64,000 nt of DNA from Flagellimonas algicola (GTDB lineage: Bacteria > Bacteroidota > Bacteroidia > Flavobacteriales > Flavobacteriaceae). Made by a program: the position numbers and the translations under genes. The notes beneath the pieces were generated by a model. It was not told the DNA's origin. It did not search any database and saw nothing but the letters and a program-made list of their open reading frames with translations. Shown here in pieces: positions 44,177-52,415 of this stretch. Within the stretch, counting starts at the first letter, position 1, and every line of letters begins with the position of its first letter. Location: positions 682,001-746,000 of the forward strand of contig NZ_VCNI01000002.1 in the NCBI RefSeq assembly GCF_005937185.1. Direction: 5' to 3'.

Positions 44177-44785
44177 ATGAAAAAATTAAGACTGGAATAT
44201 TCGTCTCTTTTGCAGGGTGAATTTGCTCCCGGAAAACGGAATTTACTCTTCGTTTTTCAAGTAAATTGCCCAGGTTGTTTTTTCTATGGCTTTCCAACGG
44301 TTAACAATCTCCAAAATGCATATGGTGAGCAATTAAGTTTTTTGGGATTGAGTACCGCGTTTGAGGATTTTGAACTGAATACCCAGGATAATACGAGCTT
44401 GTTGTTGACAGAAAAAAAACTGGTGGGAGAAACCAAAAAGGCCGCCGAATCCCATCCCAATGATTTTCAACTTTCAAGTATTAATTTTTCCGTGGCCATG
44501 GATGTGTTGAGTGATGCATCTTTCATTACCCAAGAAAACATCTCCTACATTGGAAATAATTTCCCAAATTATTCAGAAGCATCAACGGAGGAGCAACAGC
44601 AATTTGATCTCAAAATCAAGGATTATCTGACTACCAATCCCATAATCCCTGTTACATTTACATTAAACCAATTTCGGGGCACCCCCACTTTTGTGCTTTT
44701 TGATGAAGCATACAACATCCTTGAACATTGGTTTGGGCACAAACCCTATGATGAAATAGAATCCATTGTTAAACCTGGGCTTTAA
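44177..44785 (+). CDS. Thioredoxin-like protein with CPGC motif
   Basis: 202 residues without a signal peptide. The N-terminal NLLFVFQVNCPGCFFYGFPT carries a CxxC-type active site (CPGC) after a beta-strand, and the C-terminal RGTPTFVLFDEAYN has the cis-proline found opposite the cysteines in thioredoxin folds. An additional helical insertion of about 90 residues lies between. Its partner is unknown. It sits 12 bp upstream of hemB, so a redox role with a heme enzyme is possible. Confidence 0.82.
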   Translation: MKKLRLEYSSLLQGEFAPGKRNLLFVFQVNCPGCFFYGFPTVNNLQNAYGEQLSFLGLSTAFEDFELNTQDNTSLLLTEKKLVGETKKAAESHPNDFQLSSINFSVAMDVLSDASFITQENISYIGNNFPNYSEASTEEQQQFDLKIKDYLTTNPIIPVTFTLNQFRGTPTFVLFDEAYNILEHWFGHKPYDEIESIVKPGL

Positions 44786-44797
44786 ATACACGCAAAT

Positions 44798-45787
44798 ATG
44801 TTTCCACTAATTCGAAATAGAAGACTTCGAGCCTCCGAATCCATTAGACGATTGGTTCGAGAAACTACAATTACCCCGGATGATTTCTTGGTTCCCCTTT
44901 TTGTGGTTGAGGGGAAGGGTATTAAGGAGGAAATCCCTTCCATGCCCAATTATTACCGCATGAGTTTGGACTATCTGGAAAAGGAAGTGAAGGAACTTTG
45001 GGAAATGGGCTTTTGTGCCGTTTTGCTTTTTGTCAAGGTCGCTGATGAATTGAAAGACAACACGGGTAAGGAAGCTTTAAATCCAGATGGGTTGATGCAG
45101 CGATCCATTAAGGCGGTCAAAAACGCTTGTCCACAAATGTTGGTCATGACGGATGTTGCCCTTGATCCCTTTTCTTCATATGGCCACGATGGTATTGTGG
45201 TCGAAGGTGAAATCTTAAACGATGAAACCTCCGAAGTGCTGGCAGAAATGAGCATCTCCCATGCCCAGGCTGGAGCAGATTTTGTGGCTCCCAGCGATAT
45301 GATGGATGGTCGAATTCTGACGATACGTGAGGCGTTGGAAGATGAGGGTTTCCATAATACCGGAATTATGAGCTATTCAGCCAAATATGCTAGTGCATAT
45401 TATGGTCCTTTCCGGGATGCTTTGGATTCAGCGCCGGTGGATATTGCTGATGTGCCGAAGGATAAAAAGACCTATCAAATGGATTATGCAAATAGGTTTG
45501 AAGCTATCCGAGAAACTCAAATGGATGTAGATGAGGGAGCTGATATCGTAATGGTAAAGCCTGGATTACCCTATTTGGACATTGTCCGGGAAATTAAGAA
45601 CGAGGTGGATGTACCGGTTGCCGTTTATCAAGTTTCCGGAGAGTACGCGATGGTCAAAGCCGCCGCTGAAAAAGGTTGGTTGGATCATGATGCGGTAATG
45701 TTGGAACAACTCACCGCAATCAAAAGAGCTGGCGCCAACATAATCGCCAGTTATTTTGCGAAGGATGCAGCACGTTTACTTTTCTAG
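44798..45787 (+). CDS. hemB: Delta-aminolevulinic acid dehydratase (porphobilinogen synthase)
   Basis: 329 residues. The Schiff-base lysines are in SYSAKYASAYYGPFRD and IVMVKPGLPYLDI. The metal-site segment reads MTDVALDPFSSYGHDG, with aspartates where zinc-type enzymes have cysteines (as in Escherichia coli DVCLCEYTSHGHCG). That makes this a magnesium/potassium-type HemB. It condenses two 5-aminolevulinate molecules to porphobilinogen. It is the last gene of the operon and overlaps the convergent TonB-plug gene by 12 bases. Confidence 0.98.
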   Translation: MFPLIRNRRLRASESIRRLVRETTITPDDFLVPLFVVEGKGIKEEIPSMPNYYRMSLDYLEKEVKELWEMGFCAVLLFVKVADELKDNTGKEALNPDGLMQRSIKAVKNACPQMLVMTDVALDPFSSYGHDGIVVEGEILNDETSEVLAEMSISHAQAGADFVAPSDMMDGRILTIREALEDEGFHNTGIMSYSAKYASAYYGPFRDALDSAPVDIADVPKDKKTYQMDYANRFEAIRETQMDVDEGADIVMVKPGLPYLDIVREIKNEVDVPVAVYQVSGEYAMVKAAAEKGWLDHDAVMLEQLTAIKRAGANIIASYFAKDAARLLF

Positions 45788-48544
45788 GTTTTCTGTGACC
45801 TTATAGGAGAATTGACCGTATCCTATTTTGCCTTCCTTGGATATGGTTTCCAAAACAACAAGCATATCACCGATGTCATCTCCATTATAGTATTCAACGG
45901 TGGCCTTTCCTAAATCATCGGGTATAACGCTCGGATTCCAATACACTATGTGTCGCATATCGGGAATGCTCCAATCGGATGGTTCCAGATTATCATATTT
46001 TGGTGTATAAAACTCCTTCAGTGGGGAAAACCCTTGAATGATTTTTTTGTTCATCCCTCTTGTTCTCCGAACACCAAAGAGACCTTTTTTTGAGTAGGTA
46101 TATATGTTAATAAAAGACACTCTTACGGAGGAATTCAGCGCCAAAGGGGTTCCAAATACTTCTGAAACATATTTCCTTGGATAATTTGGGTTATTGATAA
46201 TCTCCACACTCATAATCTCTTCCGTTGGCAATAAGCCGATTATGGAATAGTCTTCAATTTGTACGGGAATTCCATCAATGATAATAAATGAAAAATCACT
46301 CCCAATTGCAGTAGCTAACTGAAAACGTTTCTCTAAACGTCCAACCTGTCTAATCATAATATCATCTGGGTAGCTAAACTGCAGTACACTAAAAAGTCCA
46401 TGCGACCATTTTTTTATTTCCTGATGCAGTTCTTTGTCCTCAATAACCAGATCCGGCTCGCCATGTAAGTCCATCATTTTTTGGCGTTCAGGAGTTAATC
46501 TATAGTCCGTGAGTTCCACCCCTTCGAGCCTTATTGTGTTTTCCCCAACCTCAAATTCTGCTTCTTGTCCCTGCTGGTCAATCGTTCTATCAACATATTG
46601 CTTGGCAACAAGAGTGTCGGCGGTCAGGACTGCCTTTTTTTCATCATATCTGATCTGGGGAGGCAGCTGTTGATTTAGGGAGATGGTATATTCCTTTTTT
46701 CTTCCGTTCTCTTTTTTTGTTTGAAATAGTAGTTGAAGTTCTTCTTTGTAGGCGTCATCAATAGCAAACTGAAACGTCCCCAGACTATCCACCTTATGGG
46801 TAAAAACCTGTTTGGGGTTGCCGAAAGCCATCATGGTCAGATCAACTACTTTTTTGTGTTTTCGCCTATCGTTTAAAAGTTCCGCTATGGTGCCGGAAAC
46901 CTGTAAACCCTTTTCTGGTTTATGTTTATAGTCAATGGCTTCATCAAAGCTTTGAAATTTGTATGAACGCCAACCCTGGGTAAGCATCAAAACGTTCAGG
47001 TCTCTCATTCTAGTGGTATTCTTGGAATCAAAATAGTGATTTGGATTCTCGATGACGCCATTGAGTTCTGAGTTCAATAAAAAATAAGATAAAATATTTG
47101 GGCGGATCGCTTCCTGTTCAGCAATTCCCTTGTTCAAAACCAAAACGGAAGTATTTGCCCATTCGGGCTTATTCCCTTTCCCCAAGCTTGCAATATCAAA
47201 CACAACTTTATCCCGCTGTTTATAGGATTTTTGAATGGATTGTATATCCAAGGTCAAGCGGTTACGGTCCAGGGAATTAAAAATTAAACGTTCACAAACC
47301 GGGATATGTTGGGCATCCAAAACTGTTATCTTAACAATCCCGTCAGGAAGTATCTCTCTCGGTATTCTTATTTTAGACACTTGATTTTTATGTTCCAGCT
47401 TCAATTGTCTGTATCTAATCCCCCGGCTTTCCACGTTAAGATAGATAGATCCATTCTTTGTTAGGTTGGATTTTACCTGCACTCTTGCATACTTGCCTGT
47501 AAAGACTACTTTTAGTGCATATCCTTGTGGCTCCGTTTTAGGTAAGGGGTAGGTATATGCCTTGTCCGCAATCGTTACCTTGGCATGGTACAGATCATCC
47601 ACATTTCCTCTAAGGTAGATGGTCCCCATTCCCAAATCGTTACTTTTAAATTCGGTAATGACTTCCCCATCTTTGTTGACGACAATACCTGAAACCGGGA
47701 CGCCTTTGCCATTAAAATCAATGGCCTTGAATGCCACCAACCCTTCAATATCATGAACGATTTGTCCTCCTTCAGGAAAGAACTGCAAATCAATTTTATC
47801 CTCATCCACTATTATTGTTCGGCTAAAGGAATTTACAAAAGCAATATTGTTGTTCCTCAATTTAATTCCTTCCAAAGCCAGCTTTAGTTTAACTTGATAA
47901 GTATTCTTGGGAATGACATAATTGAGTTGATAAATCTTTTTTCTATTTCTTTCCAGTATGACCGAGTCTTTTATGTCATCTGATTCAATGAACAATTTTA
48001 GTTTTCCTCTAAAATTTGGGTCAATTAAACGCGGTTGGATGGTAGCGCTCAATTGAATACTGTCTCCTTGCAATTCAGTGAGTACAATGTTCTTTATAGC
48101 CTTATTGGATTCCTCGATGATTTCATTTGTTGTGATTTGGATGTACTCTGAAAAAACAAAGTCCTTGCCGAAATTTTTATTCCATTCGGTATAGGCCCTT
48201 ACCAAATACCGCCCAGGAGCATAATTTGGATTTAATTCAAAAGATCCTTGACCAATACCATCAATCAGCTTAAGCTTTTTTTTGTCAACAACACGTTTGT
48301 CAAAATCAATTAGCTCCACGTAAAGCACTTGACTCATTGCGCTTAAGCAATTATCTGCACTACGGGTTACAATGCCCTTGAACCATAATGTTTGTCCTAC
48401 GGAGTGGATTAGGTTGTTCAGTTGTAGATAAATCTTTTCCGCATTCGCCAACTTCGATACTTCAAGACTATCCTGTCCACAAACATTTTTTTGGGATAAT
48501 ACAATGCAGGCACTCAATACAACTAAAAGGCGTATTCGTTTCAT
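45776..48544 (-). CDS. Large MG2/TonB-plug-type surface protein
   Basis: 922 residues from the ATG that begins MKRIRLLVVLSACIVLSQ, a signal peptide. An upstream in-frame start would put another hydrophobic stretch before the signal, and is rejected. The N-terminal part has MG2-like macroglobulin strands (AEKIYLQLNNLIHSVGQTLW, YAPGRYLVRAYTEWNKNFG). A later region contains a TonB-dependent receptor plug-like domain (FSFIIIDGIPVQIEDYSIIG and IMSVEIINNP), but no barrel follows. The C-terminus ends LVVLETISKEGKIGYGQFSY. This exported architecture is common in Bacteroidota and its ligand is unknown. Confidence 0.85.
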   Translation of the reverse strand: MKRIRLLVVLSACIVLSQKNVCGQDSLEVSKLANAEKIYLQLNNLIHSVGQTLWFKGIVTRSADNCLSAMSQVLYVELIDFDKRVVDKKKLKLIDGIGQGSFELNPNYAPGRYLVRAYTEWNKNFGKDFVFSEYIQITTNEIIEESNKAIKNIVLTELQGDSIQLSATIQPRLIDPNFRGKLKLFIESDDIKDSVILERNRKKIYQLNYVIPKNTYQVKLKLALEGIKLRNNNIAFVNSFSRTIIVDEDKIDLQFFPEGGQIVHDIEGLVAFKAIDFNGKGVPVSGIVVNKDGEVITEFKSNDLGMGTIYLRGNVDDLYHAKVTIADKAYTYPLPKTEPQGYALKVVFTGKYARVQVKSNLTKNGSIYLNVESRGIRYRQLKLEHKNQVSKIRIPREILPDGIVKITVLDAQHIPVCERLIFNSLDRNRLTLDIQSIQKSYKQRDKVVFDIASLGKGNKPEWANTSVLVLNKGIAEQEAIRPNILSYFLLNSELNGVIENPNHYFDSKNTTRMRDLNVLMLTQGWRSYKFQSFDEAIDYKHKPEKGLQVSGTIAELLNDRRKHKKVVDLTMMAFGNPKQVFTHKVDSLGTFQFAIDDAYKEELQLLFQTKKENGRKKEYTISLNQQLPPQIRYDEKKAVLTADTLVAKQYVDRTIDQQGQEAEFEVGENTIRLEGVELTDYRLTPERQKMMDLHGEPDLVIEDKELHQEIKKWSHGLFSVLQFSYPDDIMIRQVGRLEKRFQLATAIGSDFSFIIIDGIPVQIEDYSIIGLLPTEEIMSVEIINNPNYPRKYVSEVFGTPLALNSSVRVSFINIYTYSKKGLFGVRRTRGMNKKIIQGFSPLKEFYTPKYDNLEPSDWSIPDMRHIVYWNPSVIPDDLGKATVEYYNGDDIGDMLVVLETISKEGKIGYGQFSYKVTENLEK

Positions 48545-48664
48545 TTTTGATTGGATGAACAGCACAAGTAAATTAAGAAAAAAGTAAAACATTGGCGAGT
48601 TCACATAACAATGGTGTAACCTTTAGTGTTTTAGCCTAATTTTACAATCCAATCCAACAGAAAA

Positions 48665-49960
48665 ATGAAAAACCCAATCCAATTATTAATCTGCCTTTTG
48701 GGATTCGCTCCCTTGTGTATTGCACAAACTTCATTAGAGTCCATACCTCTTACTGAGGCTGGCATGGATAAAACATATATTAATCAGCAAGTGGATTCCA
48801 TCATGCAGCTTGGAATCCAAGAACAGGCATTTCCAGGTGCCCAAATTTTAGTTGCCAAAGGCAACAAGGTTATTTTTCACAAAGCCTACGGTTTTCACAC
48901 CTACGATAGTGTACAAAAAGTAGGACTGGACGATTTATATGATCTTGCTTCAGTAACCAAAATTACCGGACCCCTACCCGCCCTTATGAAGTTGGTGGAT
49001 GAGAAAAAGTTGGATTTAGACGCTCCTTTTAGCACCTATTGGAAACCTTGGGCAAAACGCAAAGACAAAAAAGATTTGACCCTTCGCCAGATTCTGAGCC
49101 ATCAAGCAGGTTTGGTTCCGTACATCATCTTCCTAGAAAAGGTGATGAAAAAAGAAAAAATCAAGAGACGTTTTATCCGTACAAAGCCATCCGAAAAGTT
49201 TCAAAAACAGGTGTATGAAGGACTCTATGTTAAAAACAGGTTCCTCAGAAAAATCTACAGGATGATCAATAGGTCTGAAGTATCTGCGGACAAAAAGTAC
49301 CGCTATTCAGGACTCACCTTTTTGATTTACCCTGAATTGATCTCCAATCTTACCGGTACACCTTACGAATCCTATTTGAGAAAGACGTTTTATGCGCCCA
49401 TCGGCAGCAAGACCTTGGGCTTTAATCCCATGACCAAGGGATATCCCAATAAAATTGTTCCCACAGAAATGGACACGCTATTTAGAAAAGATTTGACACA
49501 TGGCTGGGTCCATGATGAAAATGCTTCTCTTCTAGGTGGAGTATCGGGCAATGCCGGGCTTTTTGGAACGGCAGAGGATTTAGCCAGGATCATGTTGTTT
49601 TACCAAAATCTTGGTGTCACCCTGAACGGGGAAGAAATTATATCCAAAACTACAGCAGAGGAGTTTATCAAAGTGCAGTATCCTGAGAATGAAAACCGCA
49701 GGGGATTGGGCTTTGACAAACCACTATTGGGCAATGATACCTTGGCAATTGCAGATGCATACCCTTCCCCAAAGGCTAGCGCAAAAAGCTTTGGACATGC
49801 TGGATTTACTGGGACATTTGTTTGGGCAGACCCTGAAACCCAATTGGTATTTATTTTCTTATCCAACAGGGTATACCCTTCACGCACACATCGTAAACTC
49901 TATAGTCTTAATATACGAACAGCGCTCCAGGATGTTTTTTATACCGCTCTAGCCAATTGA
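48665..49960 (+). CDS. Secreted serine hydrolase (beta-lactamase/D-ala-D-ala carboxypeptidase family)
   Basis: 431 residues with a signal peptide (MKNPIQLLICLLGFAPLCIA). The catalytic SxxK motif is DLASVTKITGPLP (serine at about 98), the tyrosine motif is YRYSGLTFL, and HAGFTGTFVW fills the place of the KTG/HxG triad. Class C-type serine hydrolases of this group include esterases, D-peptidases and putative beta-lactamase relatives. The exact substrate is unknown. It is divergent from the TonB-plug gene. Confidence 0.9.
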   Translation: MKNPIQLLICLLGFAPLCIAQTSLESIPLTEAGMDKTYINQQVDSIMQLGIQEQAFPGAQILVAKGNKVIFHKAYGFHTYDSVQKVGLDDLYDLASVTKITGPLPALMKLVDEKKLDLDAPFSTYWKPWAKRKDKKDLTLRQILSHQAGLVPYIIFLEKVMKKEKIKRRFIRTKPSEKFQKQVYEGLYVKNRFLRKIYRMINRSEVSADKKYRYSGLTFLIYPELISNLTGTPYESYLRKTFYAPIGSKTLGFNPMTKGYPNKIVPTEMDTLFRKDLTHGWVHDENASLLGGVSGNAGLFGTAEDLARIMLFYQNLGVTLNGEEIISKTTAEEFIKVQYPENENRRGLGFDKPLLGNDTLAIADAYPSPKASAKSFGHAGFTGTFVWADPETQLVFIFLSNRVYPSRTHRKLYSLNIRTALQDVFYTALAN

Positions 49961-50012
49961 TGTAGTTGGAATTCAATCCGAATTATTACCTTAGTACAAC
50001 TAGATAAATCCC

Positions 50013-51134
50013 ATGGGTCTTCTCCTCTTTTACGCCTTTATTTCCATTTTTTTCTCATTTCTATGCTCCATTTTGGAAGCAGTATTGCTTAGCATCTCCC
50101 CCACATTTATCAATCTTAAAAAACAGGAGGGAAAGGAATACGCTGCGCAGTTGGAAACCCTTAAAAAGGATGTGGACAAACCTTTGATTGCCATTTTGAC
50201 CTTAAATACCATAGCCCACACTGTCGGTGCTATTTTGGTAGGGGTGCAAGCCAAGGTTACCTACGCTGAACTATACGGCAACACCACCAGAACAATTTTT
50301 GGTATCGAATTTACCGAAGACCTAATGGTCGGGGTGGTTTCCACCATAATGACCATCCTTATTTTGGTCGCTTCCGAAATTATTCCCAAAACCATTGGTG
50401 CCACATACTGGAAGCAGTTGGCCAATTTTACGGCCAAAGCCTTGCAGATTATGGTATTTCTCCTCAAATGGACCGGATTCCTGTGGCTTTTGCAACTGTT
50501 CACAAGACTTATTGGTAAAAAAGGGCATCATGGAAGTGTCCTCAGCAGGGAGGATTTTACAGCCATGACCGAGATTGCCCATGAGGAAGGGGTTTTCCAA
50601 GAGTCGGAATCCAAGGTGATAAAGAACCTATTGAAATTTGATGAAATCCTGGCCAAAGATGTGATGACGCCAAGAACTGTCATGAAAATAGCCTCAGAGG
50701 ACACCACAATCCAAGAGTTTTTTGAAGCCAATAGACCTTTGCGCTTTTCCAGGATTCCACTTTATAAAAACAGTATGGACAATATCACGGGCTTTTTCCT
50801 AAAGGACGAACTGCTCGAGGCCATTATCAATAAAAAAGGGAAAGAAAATCTGGGAACCATTAAACGGGAAATTTTGGTGACCAACAGAAACAAGCCCATT
50901 CCTGAGCTTTTTGAAAAGTTTGTGGAACAAAACGAGCATGTTTCCTTGGTTGTAGATGAATACGGTTCCGTAAGTGGCCTGGTAACCCAGGAAGATGTGA
51001 TTGAAACCCTTCTGGGATTGGAAATCATGGACGAAAGTGATAACGTGGAAGACCTTCAATTACTGGCCAGAAAGAACTGGGAATCCCGCGCAAGACGTTT
51101 AGGACTTATTGAAGATATAAATGAAGTAGAATAG
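50013..51134 (+). CDS. CNNM transporter-domain protein with two CBS domains
   Basis: 373 residues. The N-terminal 180 residues are a CNNM domain with four hydrophobic segments (FISIFFSFLCSILEAVLLS and VGVVSTIMTILILVASEIIPK). A cytoplasmic CBS pair follows: VMTPRTVMKIASEDTTIQEF and ITGFFLKDELL, then VSLVVDEYGSVSGLVTQEDV. CBS pairs bind nucleotides. CNNM/CorB proteins carry Mg2+ or Na+, and the GldE relatives take part in gliding motility. Assignment within the family is not certain. Its stop codon TAG shares one base with the next start GTG. Confidence 0.9.
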   Translation: MGLLLFYAFISIFFSFLCSILEAVLLSISPTFINLKKQEGKEYAAQLETLKKDVDKPLIAILTLNTIAHTVGAILVGVQAKVTYAELYGNTTRTIFGIEFTEDLMVGVVSTIMTILILVASEIIPKTIGATYWKQLANFTAKALQIMVFLLKWTGFLWLLQLFTRLIGKKGHHGSVLSREDFTAMTEIAHEEGVFQESESKVIKNLLKFDEILAKDVMTPRTVMKIASEDTTIQEFFEANRPLRFSRIPLYKNSMDNITGFFLKDELLEAIINKKGKENLGTIKREILVTNRNKPIPELFEKFVEQNEHVSLVVDEYGSVSGLVTQEDVIETLLGLEIMDESDNVEDLQLLARKNWESRARRLGLIEDINEVE

Positions 51135-51604
51135 TGGAAGTAGGTTATTTACAAACTCCTATAGGAATATCAGAATTCAAGGGAGATGAAAATGGGCTTG
51201 TTTCTGCACGAGTTTTGGATGAAAATGTACCTATCGGAATAATTCCAGAAGTGCTGGAAGATGCTGTATACCAATTTCGGGAATATTTCGAGGGAAAACG
51301 GCAAAAATTTGACTTGACGCTCAACCCGGAAGGCACCCCGTTTCAAAAAAAAGTATGGGGTTTGCTACAAGAGATCCCCTACGGGAAAACTATTTCGTAT
51401 CTTGAGCTTTCCAAACGCTTAGGCGACCCCAAAGCCATTAGGGCAGTAGCCGCTGCCAATGGCAAAAACCCACTCTGGATCATTGTTCCCTGTCATAGGG
51501 TCATTGGAAGCAATGGCGACCTCACCGGATATGCTGGCGGTTTGCACCGCAAAAAATGGCTTTTGGAACTTGAGAGTCCTGCCAAACAGATGGCTCTTTT
51601 TTAA
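51134..51604 (+). CDS. ogt: Methylated-DNA-protein cysteine methyltransferase
   Basis: 156 residues. The active site is IIVPCHRVIGSNG, with the acceptor cysteine in PCHR, and later TGYAGGLHRKKWLL. An N-terminal Ogt-type domain of about 70 residues precedes the C-terminal DNA-binding domain, with KKVWGLLQEIPYGKTISY. It removes O6-methylguanine lesions by transferring the methyl group to its own cysteine. The start codon GTG shares one base with the upstream stop codon, so the two genes are coupled. Symbol assigned from Ogt/AGT-type length and motifs. Confidence 0.93.
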   Translation: MEVGYLQTPIGISEFKGDENGLVSARVLDENVPIGIIPEVLEDAVYQFREYFEGKRQKFDLTLNPEGTPFQKKVWGLLQEIPYGKTISYLELSKRLGDPKAIRAVAAANGKNPLWIIVPCHRVIGSNGDLTGYAGGLHRKKWLLELESPAKQMALF

Positions 51605-51613
51605 TACTATACC

Positions 51614-52327
51614 ATGCTATACAAACTTAACCTGGAACACATCCTCTTTTTGGATATTGAAACCGTACCCCAAAAACCCGATTTTGGGCAATTGGATGAA
51701 AACACCCAAGAATTATGGGCCCAAAAGACCCAATACCAGCGAAAAGAGGAATTCACTCCCGAAGAATTTTATGAACGGGCCGGAATTTGGGCAGAATTTG
51801 GAAAAATCATTTGTATTTCCGTAGGCTATTTTACGCTCAAAGGAGATTCCAGAAATTTTAGGGTCACCTCATTTCATGGAGAGGAAACGGAATTGCTCAA
51901 ACAATTCAAACAGCTTTTGAAAGACCATTTCAATCAAGCCAAACACCTGCTCTGTGCCCACAATGGCAAGGAATTCGACTTTCCTTACATTGCCCGCCGA
52001 ATGGTAATTCAAGGGATAAACCTTCCTTACAAACTAGATCTTTTTGGAAAAAAGCCATGGGAAGTGCCACACTTGGACACCATGGAACTATGGAAATTTG
52101 GGGACTATAAACATTACACCTCATTAAAATTGATGGCCCATGTGTTAGGAGTTCCTTCACCTAAGGAAGATATGGACGGAAGTATGGTCCGGGAAGTTTA
52201 TTATCAAGACAACGACTTGGATAGAATTATCTCTTACTGCGAATTGGATGTGGTGACCACCGCACAGGTTTTCCTTCGCCTCAGAAATGAGGCATTATTG
52301 GAAGAACAAGAAATCAAAAGAGTCTAA
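51614..52327 (+). CDS. DEDD-type 3'-5' exonuclease, PolB-like
   Basis: 237 residues. The exonuclease core has ExoI LFLDIETVPQKP, ExoII with CAHNGKEFDFPYIARRM, and ExoIII ISYCELDVVTTAQVF, which supply the four acidic metal ligands (D, E, D, D). The fold matches the predicted 3'-5' exonuclease family related to the proofreading domain of PolB (RNase H-like). The protein lacks a polymerase domain and is therefore a stand-alone exonuclease of unknown substrate. It is nine bases downstream of the methyltransferase gene. The three genes from CNNM onward form one operon-like run. Confidence 0.9.
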   Translation: MLYKLNLEHILFLDIETVPQKPDFGQLDENTQELWAQKTQYQRKEEFTPEEFYERAGIWAEFGKIICISVGYFTLKGDSRNFRVTSFHGEETELLKQFKQLLKDHFNQAKHLLCAHNGKEFDFPYIARRMVIQGINLPYKLDLFGKKPWEVPHLDTMELWKFGDYKHYTSLKLMAHVLGVPSPKEDMDGSMVREVYYQDNDLDRIISYCELDVVTTAQVFLRLRNEALLEEQEIKRV

Positions 52328-52415
52328 GAAAGAAAAACTTCAAGTGGAATTTGGTGGTTTCTTCTTCGCGAATGACCACACCTCCTGTTCTAAGGTTTTT
52401 GAAAGTTGTCATGGG

